In this document: positions 25,822-33,048 of the stretch, one piece after another
Position numbering within the stretch: the first letter of the stretch is position 1
Layout: every line of letters begins with the position of its first letter
Assembly (NCBI RefSeq): GCF_024362805.1
Contig: NZ_CP093299.1
Span: 2,698,001 to 2,762,000 of the forward strand
Direction of reading: 5' to 3'
DNA from: Salipaludibacillus sp. LMS25
GTDB lineage: Bacteria; Bacillota; Bacilli; Bacillales; Salisediminibacteriaceae
DNA: 64,000 nt
Notes under the pieces: generated by a model
Told to the model about the DNA's origin: nothing
Databases searched by the model: none
The model's input: the letters and a program-made list of their open reading frames with translations, nothing else
Program-made: the position numbers and the translations under genes

Positions 25822-26261
25822 GTATTTGTGTAGGATGATGAGACCTCCTGTATCAACTCTTTTACTCTAGGGTAAAACCTTTCGCTTTCATCTTCACCTA
25901 GCCAAATCGTAAACGTAGGCTCTTCGCCCTTTTCAAACGAGTAGAAATCGTCTTCTTCTCGCCAATCTCCGTCTATGTGGACGACATGTCCACTGCCCGT
26001 AGTCCACATAAAGCGTAACATGCCTGCGTGATCAAATGCCCCCGCATTCGGGTGGCATCTAACTCTATTAACTATTAGAGTTACCCTAGACTCTGATGGA
26101 CAGTCTTGGTCATCGTATAAAGTTACATTTACGTTTGAGGTTGGGGCTGACGGAAACACCAGATAAGACAATCCTATCAGCTTCGGGAAGTTGAAGCTTT
26201 CTCCAAACTTTTCGATTATATCTGATACGGCATTAAAACCTTTTATGTCAATATTCTCCAT
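25800..26261 (-). CDS. Hypothetical acidic phage protein (anti-CRISPR candidate), 153 residues
   Basis: Transcribed leftward towards the repeat RNA; ATG at 26261 with AAAGGAGAAGGATAA upstream. Acidic protein with a helical start (NAVSDIIEKFGESF), strands with V-N-V-T-L-Y-D-D and R-V-T-L-I-V-N-R-V-R, and an E-E-D-D-F-Y segment. No family recognised. It is second in the short leftward operon from the promoter at 26577-26605 and ends in the shared terminator. Location after the endolysin and acidic charge fit an anti-CRISPR, which is inference. Confidence 0.72.
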   Translation of the reverse strand: MENIDIKGFNAVSDIIEKFGESFNFPKLIGLSYLVFPSAPTSNVNVTLYDDQDCPSESRVTLIVNRVRCHPNAGAFDHAGMLRFMWTTGSGHVVHIDGDWREEDDFYSFEKGEEPTFTIWLGEDESERFYPRVKELIQEVSSSYTNTDKTPAQ

Positions 26262-26315
26262 TTATCCTTCTCCTTTCATATTCCCGCCGTATTCGCCCGA
26301 CGGGTGGCGTTATTT

Positions 26316-26525
26316 TTATATGCTGATTGTATTACCCATGCCGTCTTCCCAACCGTTTACACCTTCGCCGTTGTCTAAATCTTTTATTATTTCTTCCATG
26401 TCCTCAATGTCATTAGGTGTGATCGTAGCAATTATCTCTCCACCTACAACAACATCAAACTCATGTAAATCTCCATCAAATTCCTTTTCTACAACCTCAT
26501 AACCTTCTCGTTTCCATTCTCTCAT
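26316..26525 (-). CDS. Small very acidic phage protein, 69 residues
   Basis: ATG at 26525, eight bases after AAAGGAG; the GTG at 26534 abuts that site and is rejected. Sequence has E-K-E-F-D-G-D-L-H-E-F-D, a strand A-T-I-T-P-N-D-I-E-D-M-E-E-I-I and a conserved-looking end N-G-W-E-D-G-M-G-N. I have a memory of similar proteins in Firmicute phage accessory regions but know no function. Its charge would suit a DNA mimic or a Cas-binding protein; inference only. Confidence 0.7.
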   Translation of the reverse strand: MREWKREGYEVVEKEFDGDLHEFDVVVGGEIIATITPNDIEDMEEIIKDLDNGEGVNGWEDGMGNTISI

Positions 26526-26576
26526 TTCAATCACTCCTTTAGTTTTTTTATTACGTTATCTCTTGTTGTTAATTAC

Positions 26577-26605
26577 ATTATAACACGTATATAATAACAT
26601 GTAAA
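26577..26605 (-). promoter_or_regulatory. Promoter P1 of the short leftward operon
   Basis: On the minus strand TTTACA, 17-base spacer, TATAAT: a near-consensus sigma-A promoter reading into the genes ending at 26316 and 25800. It overlaps the operator listed separately. Confidence 0.82.
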
Positions 26606-26616
26606 TAATTATATGC
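26597..26616. promoter_or_regulatory. Operator copy 1 (shared with copy 2 at 27773)
   Basis: ACATGTAAATAATTATATGC overlaps the -35 of P1. It is identical in 17 of 20 positions to the copy in P2. The sequence is a loose inverted repeat (ACATG ... ATATG). Both promoters probably answer to the same repressor. Confidence 0.65.
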
Positions 26617-26625
26617 AATTTATTT

Positions 26626-26844
26626 TTATTTTCTTTTATTCGCTCTATAATGCTCAAGGTCAGACTTTAAATAAAGCCTTGTCTTCCGAGTTTCACCAAA
26701 CTCAACAAAAGGGACAATTTTTCGTGTTGCTACAGACTGGTTAAAGCCCGTCACTGATTGATCTGTGATTTTTCGTGCTTCATCTTGCAAGCACAAATTT
26801 TCTTCAATCCATTTTTTTATTTCATCTGTTGTCATCTTGTCCAT
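26626..26844 (-). CDS. Small helix-turn-helix regulator, candidate anti-CRISPR-associated (Aca) repressor
   Basis: A 72-residue protein with ATG at 26844 after GGAGGGAAAAGAAA, overlapping the upstream gene by 23 bases. A-R-K-I-T-D-Q-S-V-T-G-F-N-Q-S-V-A-T-R-K-I reads as a helix-turn-helix, followed by P-F-V-E-F-G-E-T-R-K-T-R-L-Y-L-K-S-D-L as a winged strand: a MerR/excisionase-like small DNA binder common in phage accessory operons. It is the last gene of the P2 operon and the best candidate to bind both operators. Confidence 0.72.
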   Translation of the reverse strand: MDKMTTDEIKKWIEENLCLQDEARKITDQSVTGFNQSVATRKIVPFVEFGETRKTRLYLKSDLEHYRANKRK

Positions 26845-27337
26845 TTTCTTTTCCCTCCAATTTTTTAATATACGGATCGTAATATTTTAACTCCGCATCT
26901 TTACGCAGTTTTATAGCATCGTTTATATCTGTAGAGCTACCTAAATACTTTCGTTTACCATTAACAGATATATAAGCTTCATAACGCACCTTTCCACGTC
27001 TAATCCTCTTAGATACACCTTTATGCCCTGTTTCACTATCAGAGCGCACTTTTTTAGTGAGTAATGGGACGTGTATACCCTCTATAGATTTATTTATCCA
27101 TAGTTTATTTCTGGCGTTTTCTGCTTGCGATTGTCTGGCGCAACCGCATGAAATTGTTTCTCCGCGCCTTAAAGAGGTAGCGTTGGCTTTAAAGGTATTG
27201 CCACACTCGCACTTACAATGCCAAAGAGCACTCCCGTTTTTAGTTCTGCCACAGCGTTCTAATGCTGTTAGCTTGCCAAACTTTTTATTTTTTAGATCGA
27301 GAGCGTTTTTGGGGACTCTCTTATTTGGGTTATCCAT
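26822..27337 (-). CDS. AP2-domain DNA-binding phage protein
   Basis: A 171-residue protein. N-terminal half: K-F-G-K-L-T-A-L-E-R-C, then C-K-C-E-C-G and S-C-G-C, a cysteine module usual before AP2 domains. C-terminal half: G-K-V-R-Y-E-A-Y-I-S-V-N-G-K-R-K-Y-L-G-S-S-T-D, given with spacers, is the integrase-type AP2 strand triplet. Such proteins are often mobile-gene related or regulators. Start overlaps the stop of the preceding gene by one base. Confidence 0.85.
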   Translation of the reverse strand: MDNPNKRVPKNALDLKNKKFGKLTALERCGRTKNGSALWHCKCECGNTFKANATSLRRGETISCGCARQSQAENARNKLWINKSIEGIHVPLLTKKVRSDSETGHKGVSKRIRRGKVRYEAYISVNGKRKYLGSSTDINDAIKLRKDAELKYYDPYIKKLEGKENGQDDNR

Positions 27338-27732
27338 TAAGCGACAGCGCCTTTAACAGCGTCGATGCTAATTTTGCTTACTTTGCCACCAGACACTCTA
27401 ATAAAATAACGCTCTCCGCCATCGCAAACCTCATAAATACCTGCTACTAATTCAAAATGTTTTTCTGTCCAATTCTCGTCATATGCCTCTACAAATTGAC
27501 GAGAGAAGTTATAAGTAGGGTGAGTACCGTTGATTTTAGCAACCCAAGATTTATGTTTACGGCTACCGGATGATGTGATAATTTTAACTTTTTTAGATTT
27601 ACGCTTTACATTTTTACCTGCAATGTACCAAGCAATTTTAAGTGACTCTGACATATAATCTTTTGAGCTACCGCCGAATTTTTTAGCGCCTTTATTAGCA
27701 AGTCTCCATGCAATATTCATAATTCTATTCAC
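27337..27732 (-). CDS. Phage accessory protein heading the P2 operon (anti-CRISPR candidate), 131 residues
   Basis: GTG start at 27732, eight bases after GGAGG. N-terminus N-I-A-W-R-L-A-N-K-G-A-K-K-F-G-G-S is a helix pair seen in several phage accessory proteins; the C-terminal half (F-V-E-A-Y-D-E-N-W-T, then I-Y-E-V-C-D-G-G-E-R-Y-F-I-R-V) is a small beta domain that I have seen in phage and plasmid proteins of unknown role. First gene after a repressible promoter, as anti-CRISPR genes usually are. Confidence 0.72.
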   Translation of the reverse strand: MNRIMNIAWRLANKGAKKFGGSSKDYMSESLKIAWYIAGKNVKRKSKKVKIITSSGSRKHKSWVAKINGTHPTYNFSRQFVEAYDENWTEKHFELVAGIYEVCDGGERYFIRVSGGKVSKISIDAVKGAVA

Positions 27733-27766
27733 TTTAACCGCCTCCGTTTAATTTACTGTTATATAT

Positions 27767-27795
27767 AATATAACATGCAATTAATTATATGTAAA
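27767..27795 (-). promoter_or_regulatory. Promoter P2 of the long leftward operon
   Basis: On the minus strand TTTACA, 17-base spacer, TATATT, followed by the ribosome-binding site of the 131-residue gene. The spacer is entirely the operator sequence described next. Confidence 0.8.
27773..27792. promoter_or_regulatory. Operator copy 2
   Basis: ACATGCAATTAATTATATGT fills the -35/-10 spacer of P2; 16 of 20 positions are self-complementary. Matches operator copy 1 at 17 of 20 positions. A repressor here would block polymerase. Confidence 0.65.
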
Positions 27796-27822
27796 GTAAA
27801 TTTGAAAAGTTTTTTTGTAAAT

Positions 27823-27847
27823 AAAAAAGCCAGCCTATCGGCTAGCT
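27823..27847 (-). terminator. Terminator of the leftward LexA-controlled gene
   Basis: On the minus strand AGCTAGCC, loop GATA, GGCTGGCT (one T-G pair), then T6. It starts in the stop codon of the 68-residue gene. Confidence 0.78.
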
Positions 27848-28053
27848 CAATCGATTTCCCTCAACGCCACGTCTTTTGTCTTACCCTTATCCCACCAAAT
27901 GAGTTTCTTATCTACAAGGGCAGCTAGTACCTCGTCTAATTCTCTGGACGTTTTACCTGTGAATTTAAGTAAGTTGTTATATTTAGCGTGCTGGTCTTTG
28001 ATATGATTGTGATTAAATACAATACGGTACACTTTCCGTTCTGCGTCTGTCAT
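27847..28053 (-). CDS. Small SOS-controlled phage protein, 68 residues
   Basis: ATG at 28053 with GAGGTGATAAC upstream. Sequence D-A-E-R-K-V-Y-R-I-V-F-N-H-N, then K-F-T-G-K-T-S-R-E-L-D-E-V-L-A-A-L-V-D-K-K-L-I-W-W reads as a small winged-helix domain. A LexA box overlaps its promoter, so it should be induced by DNA damage. A broken copy is at 31609. Role unknown; an inducer or cell-division effect is possible. Confidence 0.7.
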   Translation of the reverse strand: MTDAERKVYRIVFNHNHIKDQHAKYNNLLKFTGKTSRELDEVLAALVDKKLIWWDKGKTKDVALREID

Positions 28054-28070
28054 GTTATCACCTCATCATT

Positions 28071-28111
28071 ATTTTACTCAGATTGAGCGATAAAGACAAG
28101 AACATACGTTC
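28071..28111 (-). promoter_or_regulatory. LexA (SOS) box and promoter
   Basis: On the minus strand TTGTCT, 17-base spacer, TAAAAT. The palindrome GAACATACGTTC (28100-28111) abuts the -35 and fits the Bacillus LexA consensus GAAC-N4-GTTC with the favoured purine/pyrimidine centre. The same arrangement occurs in the second copy at 31853. Confidence 0.82.
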
Positions 28112-28366
28112 TGTTGTTACCTTTTAAAAAGTAACAAAAAGGTAACGTAAAAAGGTAAAAATACGAAAATGTGCGGTTACATTAGTTGTATAAATAGAGA
28201 GGTATAGAGGTATAAAAACAACAAAATAAATACGAAATCATTGAAGAAACCAACTCAATAATGGGCGGCATGATGTAATTCCCCTCTCTAAAACGTTGAT
28301 TTAACAGCGTTTGTGAGGGAAAACATGCCTGATTTCCTATCGAATGTCACGAAAATGTCACGATAA

Positions 28367-28570
28367 TTAAATTTGAATGCTCGAAAGGGCGTTTTCGTAA
28401 AGTGATCTCACTTTCACGGAAGCGTCTTTTTTCATTTTTTTTTGCCATTGTTTAATGAGATTGTCGGACTGATTCACAATGATATGATACTGGTCCTTAA
28501 TACACATCACCTGGCCTAACAATTCTCTATAGTGAATAAAGTTGTCCATCCCCCTTGCTATTGCTTCCAT
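28367..28570 (-). CDS. Hypothetical small helical protein, 67 residues
   Basis: ATG at 28570 on the minus strand. All-helical (FIHYRELLGQVMCIKDQYHI, then LIKQWQKKMKKDASVKVRSL) with no recognised family and no good ribosome-binding site. A decayed copy of the same stretch is at about 32180-32290, which shows it once formed part of the duplicated segment. Confidence 0.45.
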   Translation of the reverse strand: MEAIARGMDNFIHYRELLGQVMCIKDQYHIIVNQSDNLIKQWQKKMKKDASVKVRSLYENALSSIQI

Positions 28571-28619
28571 ATCAATATCTTGCGGATGATAGAGACCAAG
28601 TTTTTATAAATAATCTCCA

Positions 28620-29327
28620 AGGGATAATCAAGATATGATGAACGAGGAAGTTACCAAAGCAACAAATTTTAATAACAGAGGTGAAAAACAAGCTAATTTT
28701 GCTGTGTTACGGTTGACTAACATGTCAGCTATCTTGACCGAGAATGGATTCATTGACAATGCTAGTGACGCTAACAAACTTAAAGATGATAAGTTCTTAG
28801 ACAAAATTGCAGAAGGACACGTTAACGCAATTGCTAAAATGTTCGGGCTTAAGTCTGGGGCGCCGTCTAACGCACCAAGTAAGCCTACACCATCCAAGCC
28901 TAATAACTCGAACAGATCACCAAACAAAGCATCTGGCACAAGCGCCACGATTCAGCGTACACTTAACAGCCGTTACCGTTTGAATATATCAGTCGATAAC
29001 TTGTTTGGACCTCTAACAAAAGGCGCATTAATCAAAGGATTACAAACAGAACTTAATAAACAGTTTAACCGTGGACTTACTGTCGATGGTATTTTTGGTC
29101 CTAAAACACGTAGAGCATGTGTAACCGTAACCGTACGCCAAGGAGCAAGAGGAAACATTACATGGATACTTCAAGCTATCCTACATTCTAAAGGGACAAC
29201 CCCAGGAGCTGTAGACGGTATCTTTGGATCCAAAACAAGAAGCGCTGTCCGTACTTTCCAACGACAAAATAATTTACAAGTGGATGGGATAGCAGGACCT
29301 CAGACGTTTCAGATGTTGTTTAAATAA
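28620..29327 (+). pseudogene. 5'-truncated second endolysin (amidase)
   Basis: Very similar to the endolysin at 24663 from its residue 105 onward. It keeps the catalytic-glutamate segment L-T-E-N-G-F-I-D, the Ser/Pro linker and both peptidoglycan-binding repeats, but lacks the zinc-binding first third. The frame from 28635 could give 230 residues without activity. It also has an inserted T-V pair near the second repeat. Homology begins abruptly in the sequence GGGATAATCAAGA, so recombination or deletion fused it here. Confidence 0.9.
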
Positions 29328-29409
29328 AAAAAGAGCAGGGGTTTGGTAGTTGCCCCTGCAAACTTTCATAAGTAGTCTGCTGTGGTTGGATAGCCAATCA
29401 AGGTTATCT

Positions 29410-29715
29410 TTAAAGATATTTTGTTTTCACTGCTCCTTGCATTTGTTCTACTAATTTATTTAGCCATTGTAAAGGGGTTAATTCAATAGCCGGGAAATAA
29501 ATTTCTGCATTATTTTGAATAATATTGGTTTTTTCCTGTTTTGTTAAACGGCTATTCAAAAACTTCTCACAATCCTTTATTGTAGACATCAGACATTCTT
29601 TGCTAGCTTCGTTTATAAATTCATCGATTGCTTGTTCAGGAGAATTGATATCTTGATGAAATGTTCCACCTAAAAAATCTTCCAATTCCTCTAAATAATC
29701 ATAAGTTTCATCCAT
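29410..29715 (-). CDS. CdiI-type immunity protein to the adjacent RNase A-like toxin
   Basis: A 101-residue acidic protein. D-F-L-G-G-T-F-H-Q-D-I, then A-I-D-E-F-I-N-E-A-S and a late L-T-P-L-Q-W-L-N-K is the pattern of the CdiI_2 family, which neutralises CdiA-type RNase A toxins. ATG at 29715 follows the toxin stop by 16 bases. Intact, so it may still protect the cell. Confidence 0.85.
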   Translation of the reverse strand: MDETYDYLEELEDFLGGTFHQDINSPEQAIDEFINEASKECLMSTIKDCEKFLNSRLTKQEKTNIIQNNAEIYFPAIELTPLQWLNKLVEQMQGAVKTKYL

Positions 29716-29731
29716 TAACTATCCCTTCTTT

Positions 29732-31212
29732 CTATTTAACAGGATATCCTGTTAAAATAAAACTATCATTATTGGCCTTTTTAAGTATTATTTTAGCGTT
29801 TGTAACATTCTCGATTACTTGTGAATTTCTTGTAACACTTCTACCAAGTATTTCTCCATCACCCTTGTACTTTAATGGTAAGGTAGGTCTACTATTTGAG
29901 TCAGGTAGCCATTTTTGGACTTTTTTTATATTCTTCGGATCTTTAAGAACTGCATCAGCAACTCTTTCAGCTGTCGCTCTATCTTTAAAGGAAGAAGAAC
30001 CAGTTATTTTAGGGTTATTTTTTAATCTACCTAATAATTGTTCATCCGTTTTTCCAATATGCCTATCTATTAAATGCCCACCTTTTAATTCATGTGCAGC
30101 TAATCCCCCACCTGGAGCTAAAGAACTTTTATCTCCTTGCTTAACAACACTTCCAACATTATCTGCATTCTTCGCAAACTTGGCGACTTTTGAAGCGCCT
30201 TTGACGGCCGCACCGCCTAGAATAGCGCCACCAGATACGGCGCGTTCCCAAGGCTCTAAACGTCTACCGGTGAGAGGATCGTAACCTGTGGCAGCTTCGA
30301 TTCCAGCTTTTAGATTACCGACGACGGGAACAAAATCAACGACGGCTGAAAGACTGGCTGCGGGGTTCTCTGTGACATAATTATACGCACTTGACGCCGC
30401 ATTGCCAACCGTATCAACCGCTTTTTCTACCGTGTCCGCCACAGCTGAGACTGTTTTCGACCACCATGATTTGTCCTCTTCTACTTTTTCAACGGCTTGC
30501 TGTTCAGCTAGACGGGCCTCCTCTGCTTCGAGGGCGGCCTGTTCTGCTTCAAGTCTCGCTAGTTCCTCGTCTTCAATGGCTGCTCGCTCAGCTTCGAGTA
30601 TCGCCAGTTCTTCCTCTCTTGGATCAGCCGTTGATTTAATCTCTGTTGATCGCTCTTGTAACACCTCTGTCAGGGTACCGTGTGTCGGTAAATGCTGCAA
30701 TTGGGTGACTGAAAAGTCTTTAACGCTGAGATGGCCACCATCCATGGCTTCGTGCATCTCCATGACATACTTACCTAATGTTTGCAGGTTCTCCTTGATA
30801 GACTGTAACGAGGCGGCACCCGAGTGGTCAAATTGCAGCACTTTGTCCACTGTCTCGTTTGCAAAGTCTTTCCCCATTTTAATGGCCTGTTGGACAGCAC
30901 TGTCATCGATAAGAGGGATGGCAATAATGTCTTGAATACTTCTTAGTGTGTCATTTACCGAATCCGTTAGTGACATGGTCGTTTGAGTTGCTCGATTTAG
31001 CCCGTCCTGAACCTCACCTTCAAGAAAGGCTTGGTCAATGAAACCGCCCGGTGCCGGCTCCACTAAATATAAAGATTCCTTGATGTTCTGGAGGGCATGC
31101 TCGTAATCTTCCGTGAACAGTCTTAATGATTGAATAAAAGGGATATGGCACGTGGCATAAAAATCGCGAATAGCTTGGCCACCTTTCCCTCTAAATTCAG
31201 CTTCTAAGTTGA
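29732..31212 (-). pseudogene. LXG polymorphic toxin with RNase A-like C-terminus, N-terminus lost
   Basis: The readable frame is open from about 31212 to 29732; the longest start in it is GTG 31063 (443 residues). The upstream part still reads L-E-A-E-F-R-G-K-G-G-Q-A-I-R-D-F-Y, the middle of an LXG export domain, so roughly the first 30 or more codons are missing. Then come an E-A-E-R-A coiled region, a pretoxin T-G motif (Y-D-P-L-T-G-R-R-L) and the toxin domain: G-G-H-L-I-D-R-H-I-G-K and I-L-T-G-Y-P as in CdiA-CT RNase A domains. A repeat element sits exactly at the break. Confidence 0.85.
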
Positions 31213-31364
31213 CGAACCTTCAATCAGTGGGCGTTTTCTTCTTCTCCCACTGATTGGTAGTTGAGTGAATCAGGACATTAGCGTCCGTTATCTCCCGCCT
31301 AAATAGATTTAGCTTTCCTCTTCTATTTTGAGGCGGGAGTTTTACGGACGGTTATCTGTGATAA
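31213..31364 (+). repeat. Family 2 intergenic repeat, copy A (interrupts the LXG gene)
   Basis: CGAACCT, CAATCAGTGGG hairpin with CCCACTGATTG, then TCCCGCCTAAATAG pairing with the TTTTGAGGCGGGA part, TTACGGACG and TTATCTGTGATAAA. About 150 bp, no ORF. Same element as at 41565 (direct) and 40044, 62855 (reverse). Confidence 0.8.
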
Positions 31365-31604
31365 ATGAAAAAAGCGTGATGAGCACGCCTCTATACATAA
31401 TAATGGAAAAAATTTTAAGGTTAAATAAGGAAATAGACGTATTTTTAAGAAGAGGTAGGATGCAGCTGTAAGTGAAAATGTAGAAGGCATAGGACCTTAG
31501 TCCTTCGTAAAGAGTCATAATAAAAGACTAGCGTATCACGGTGCTAGTCTCGACAGCTTTTGGTTGGCTGAAAGTCATATAAAAATCAAAAACACTTACC
31601 ACTG

Positions 31605-32290
31605 TTTCTCCCTCAAGGCCACATCTTTTGTCTTATCCTTATCCCACCAGACGAGTTACTTTTCCACGAGTGCATTAAGCACCTTGTCCAAGTCTTTTGG
31701 CGTTTTACCTGTGAATTTAAGTGAGTTGCTATATTTAGTGTGCTGTCCTTTTAAATGGTTATGATTAAATACAATTCGATACAATTTACGTTCTGAGTCT
31801 GTCATGTTATCACCTCTGGAAATATTTAGACCAGATTGAGGAGAACAAACAAGAACGTGCGTTCTTGTTTGTTGCTTTTTAAAAAGTAACAAAAAGGTAA
31901 CAATACGAAAATGTGCGGTTACATTACTTATATAAATAGAGTGGTATAGTATTATAAAAACAACAAAATAAATACGAAATCATTGAAGAAACCAACTCAA
32001 TAATGGGCGGCATGATGTAATTCCCCTCTCTGAAACGTTGATTTAACAGCGTTTGTGAGGGAAAACATCTTAAATAGCTCATAAAACCAACATTGCACCA
32101 ACAAAAAGATTTTAAAAATGAAATTAGTCGATATTTTCGAGGGTGCTTCCAAAGGAATGAGAAATCTTTCCTGAGGCATCCTTTTTCATTTTTTTTTGCC
32201 AGTATTTAATGAGATTATTGGACTATATCACAATGATATGATACTGGCCTGATGATTCTCTATAGTGATTATAGATGTTCAGCCCTCTGT
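31605..32290. repeat. Long imperfect direct repeat, copy 2
   Basis: Counterpart of 27850-28570. The 31905-32070 stretch is almost identical to 28160-28345; genes on both sides are degraded. Ends near the IS21 remnant. Confidence 0.8.
31609..31805 (-). pseudogene. Broken copy of the LexA-controlled 68-residue gene
   Basis: Reads M-T-D-S-E-R-K-L-Y-R-I-V-F-N-H-N and matches the intact copy except that codon 50 is TAA; after it the homology continues (L-V-W-W-D-K-D-K-T-K-D-V-A). A LexA box, GAACGTGCGTTC at 31853-31864, is retained upstream, so the damage is recent compared with the regulatory region. Confidence 0.82.
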
Positions 32291-32331
32291 AGATGTCAAG
32301 TCAAATTTTACACTTTTTGCTCGTTTCCTTT

Positions 32332-32503
32332 TTACACTTCTGCTGAAAAAATACTTTTCCGGTGTTTGATGCGATGACTTTCCTCATTCTCTCCTCCATG
32401 GATGACTTCCACAAGATGAAGTAAGCGATCTAAAATAGCTGTTGTGATTCCTTGAACTCCAATTAAATGACCCCACTCTTCTGAACTTTTATTTGAAGTT
32501 CGG
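32332..32503 (-). pseudogene. C-terminal remnant of IS21-family IstB
   Basis: Reads S-S-E-E-W-G-H-L-I-G-V, then T-T-A-I-L-D-R-L-L-H and H-R-I-K-H-R-K-S-I-F-S, the end of the IstB helper ATPase of IS21 elements. Nothing of IstA is visible nearby. Confidence 0.85.
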
Positions 32504-32688
32504 ACTCAAAATTATTTACAATAGATAAAGCAAGTGAGTATCTTATTTTACGTGGACAAAGTCATTGAAGAAAGATTAGCCATTCGATGAGAGAAGGAAC
32601 AGTTTCGGCATCCCTTATTATGGGGAATCAAGGTTCTTATTCAAGGCAAAAAAGCTTAGCTATAGACTTACGTGAGATGGGATACGAT
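32504..32688. other. Non-coding stretch without recognisable gene
   Basis: The reading frames here are short and interrupted. I see only what may be further mobile-element debris. Confidence 0.4.
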
Positions 32689-32766
32689 AGTTTATCCCCC
32701 ACCTAAACTTTTCGACCTTCTTAAGTTTTGAGGTGGGGGTTTTACTGCCCCTTAAGAGTGGGATAA
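32689..32766 (-). repeat. Family 1 repeat, half-length reverse copy
   Basis: A 78-bp copy of the left half of family 1 in reverse orientation. It starts TTTATCCC and ends GGGATAAA, so this half has its own inverted ends, and carries the hairpin CCCCCACCT/AGGTGGGGG and the ACTTTTCGACCTTCTTAAGT core. Confidence 0.8.
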
Positions 32767-32945
32767 ATCTTGCAGGTCAAATAGGCTTCCTTGTCGTATA
32801 ATAGTTATAAGGGAGTTTTCCTCCAGTCTTTAGTTTTGTTGTGGTAACTAACTCATTCGACTTTTGTGGAGGTACTCTTTTTTTTGTGACTCGAAAACCT
32901 TGCGAGACTGAGGGTTTAAATTATGAAATTCGGTCATCTACTATA

Positions 32946-32974
32946 TTGACAAATATCTATTTTATATATAGTAT
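32946..32974 (+). promoter_or_regulatory. Promoter of the cytidine deaminase gene
   Basis: TTGACA, 17-base spacer, TAGTAT. Between it and the start codon lies GAACTTTGAAAAGTTC (33009-33024), a 7-bp inverted repeat that may be an operator or an mRNA hairpin. Confidence 0.7.
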
Positions 32975-33048
32975 TAATAGTCCTGTCAACAGGATGTTGA
33001 CGTTTAGGGAACTTTGAAAAGTTCATTCTTAGAAAAAGGGTGGATAAT

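Larger units (their letters stand above)
27850..28570. repeat. Long imperfect direct repeat, copy 1
   Basis: Contains the 68-residue gene, the LexA box, tandem GTAAC motifs, about 180 almost identical non-coding bases (28165-28340) and the 67-residue gene. Copy 2 lies at 31605-32290. The non-coding part is better conserved than the flanks. Confidence 0.8.

Noticed and set aside
25567..25870. Short plus-strand frames across the repeat RNA
   Set aside because: They run through the promoter, repeat and terminator, have no ribosome-binding site and show no protein family.
30391..30935. Plus-strand frames opposite the LXG toxin
   Set aside because: They mirror the Glu/Ala-rich coiled region of the real minus-strand gene and have no start signals.
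33009..33024. GAACTTTGAAAAGTTC as a LexA box before the deaminase gene
   Set aside because: The half-sites GAAC and GTTC are eight bases apart instead of four.
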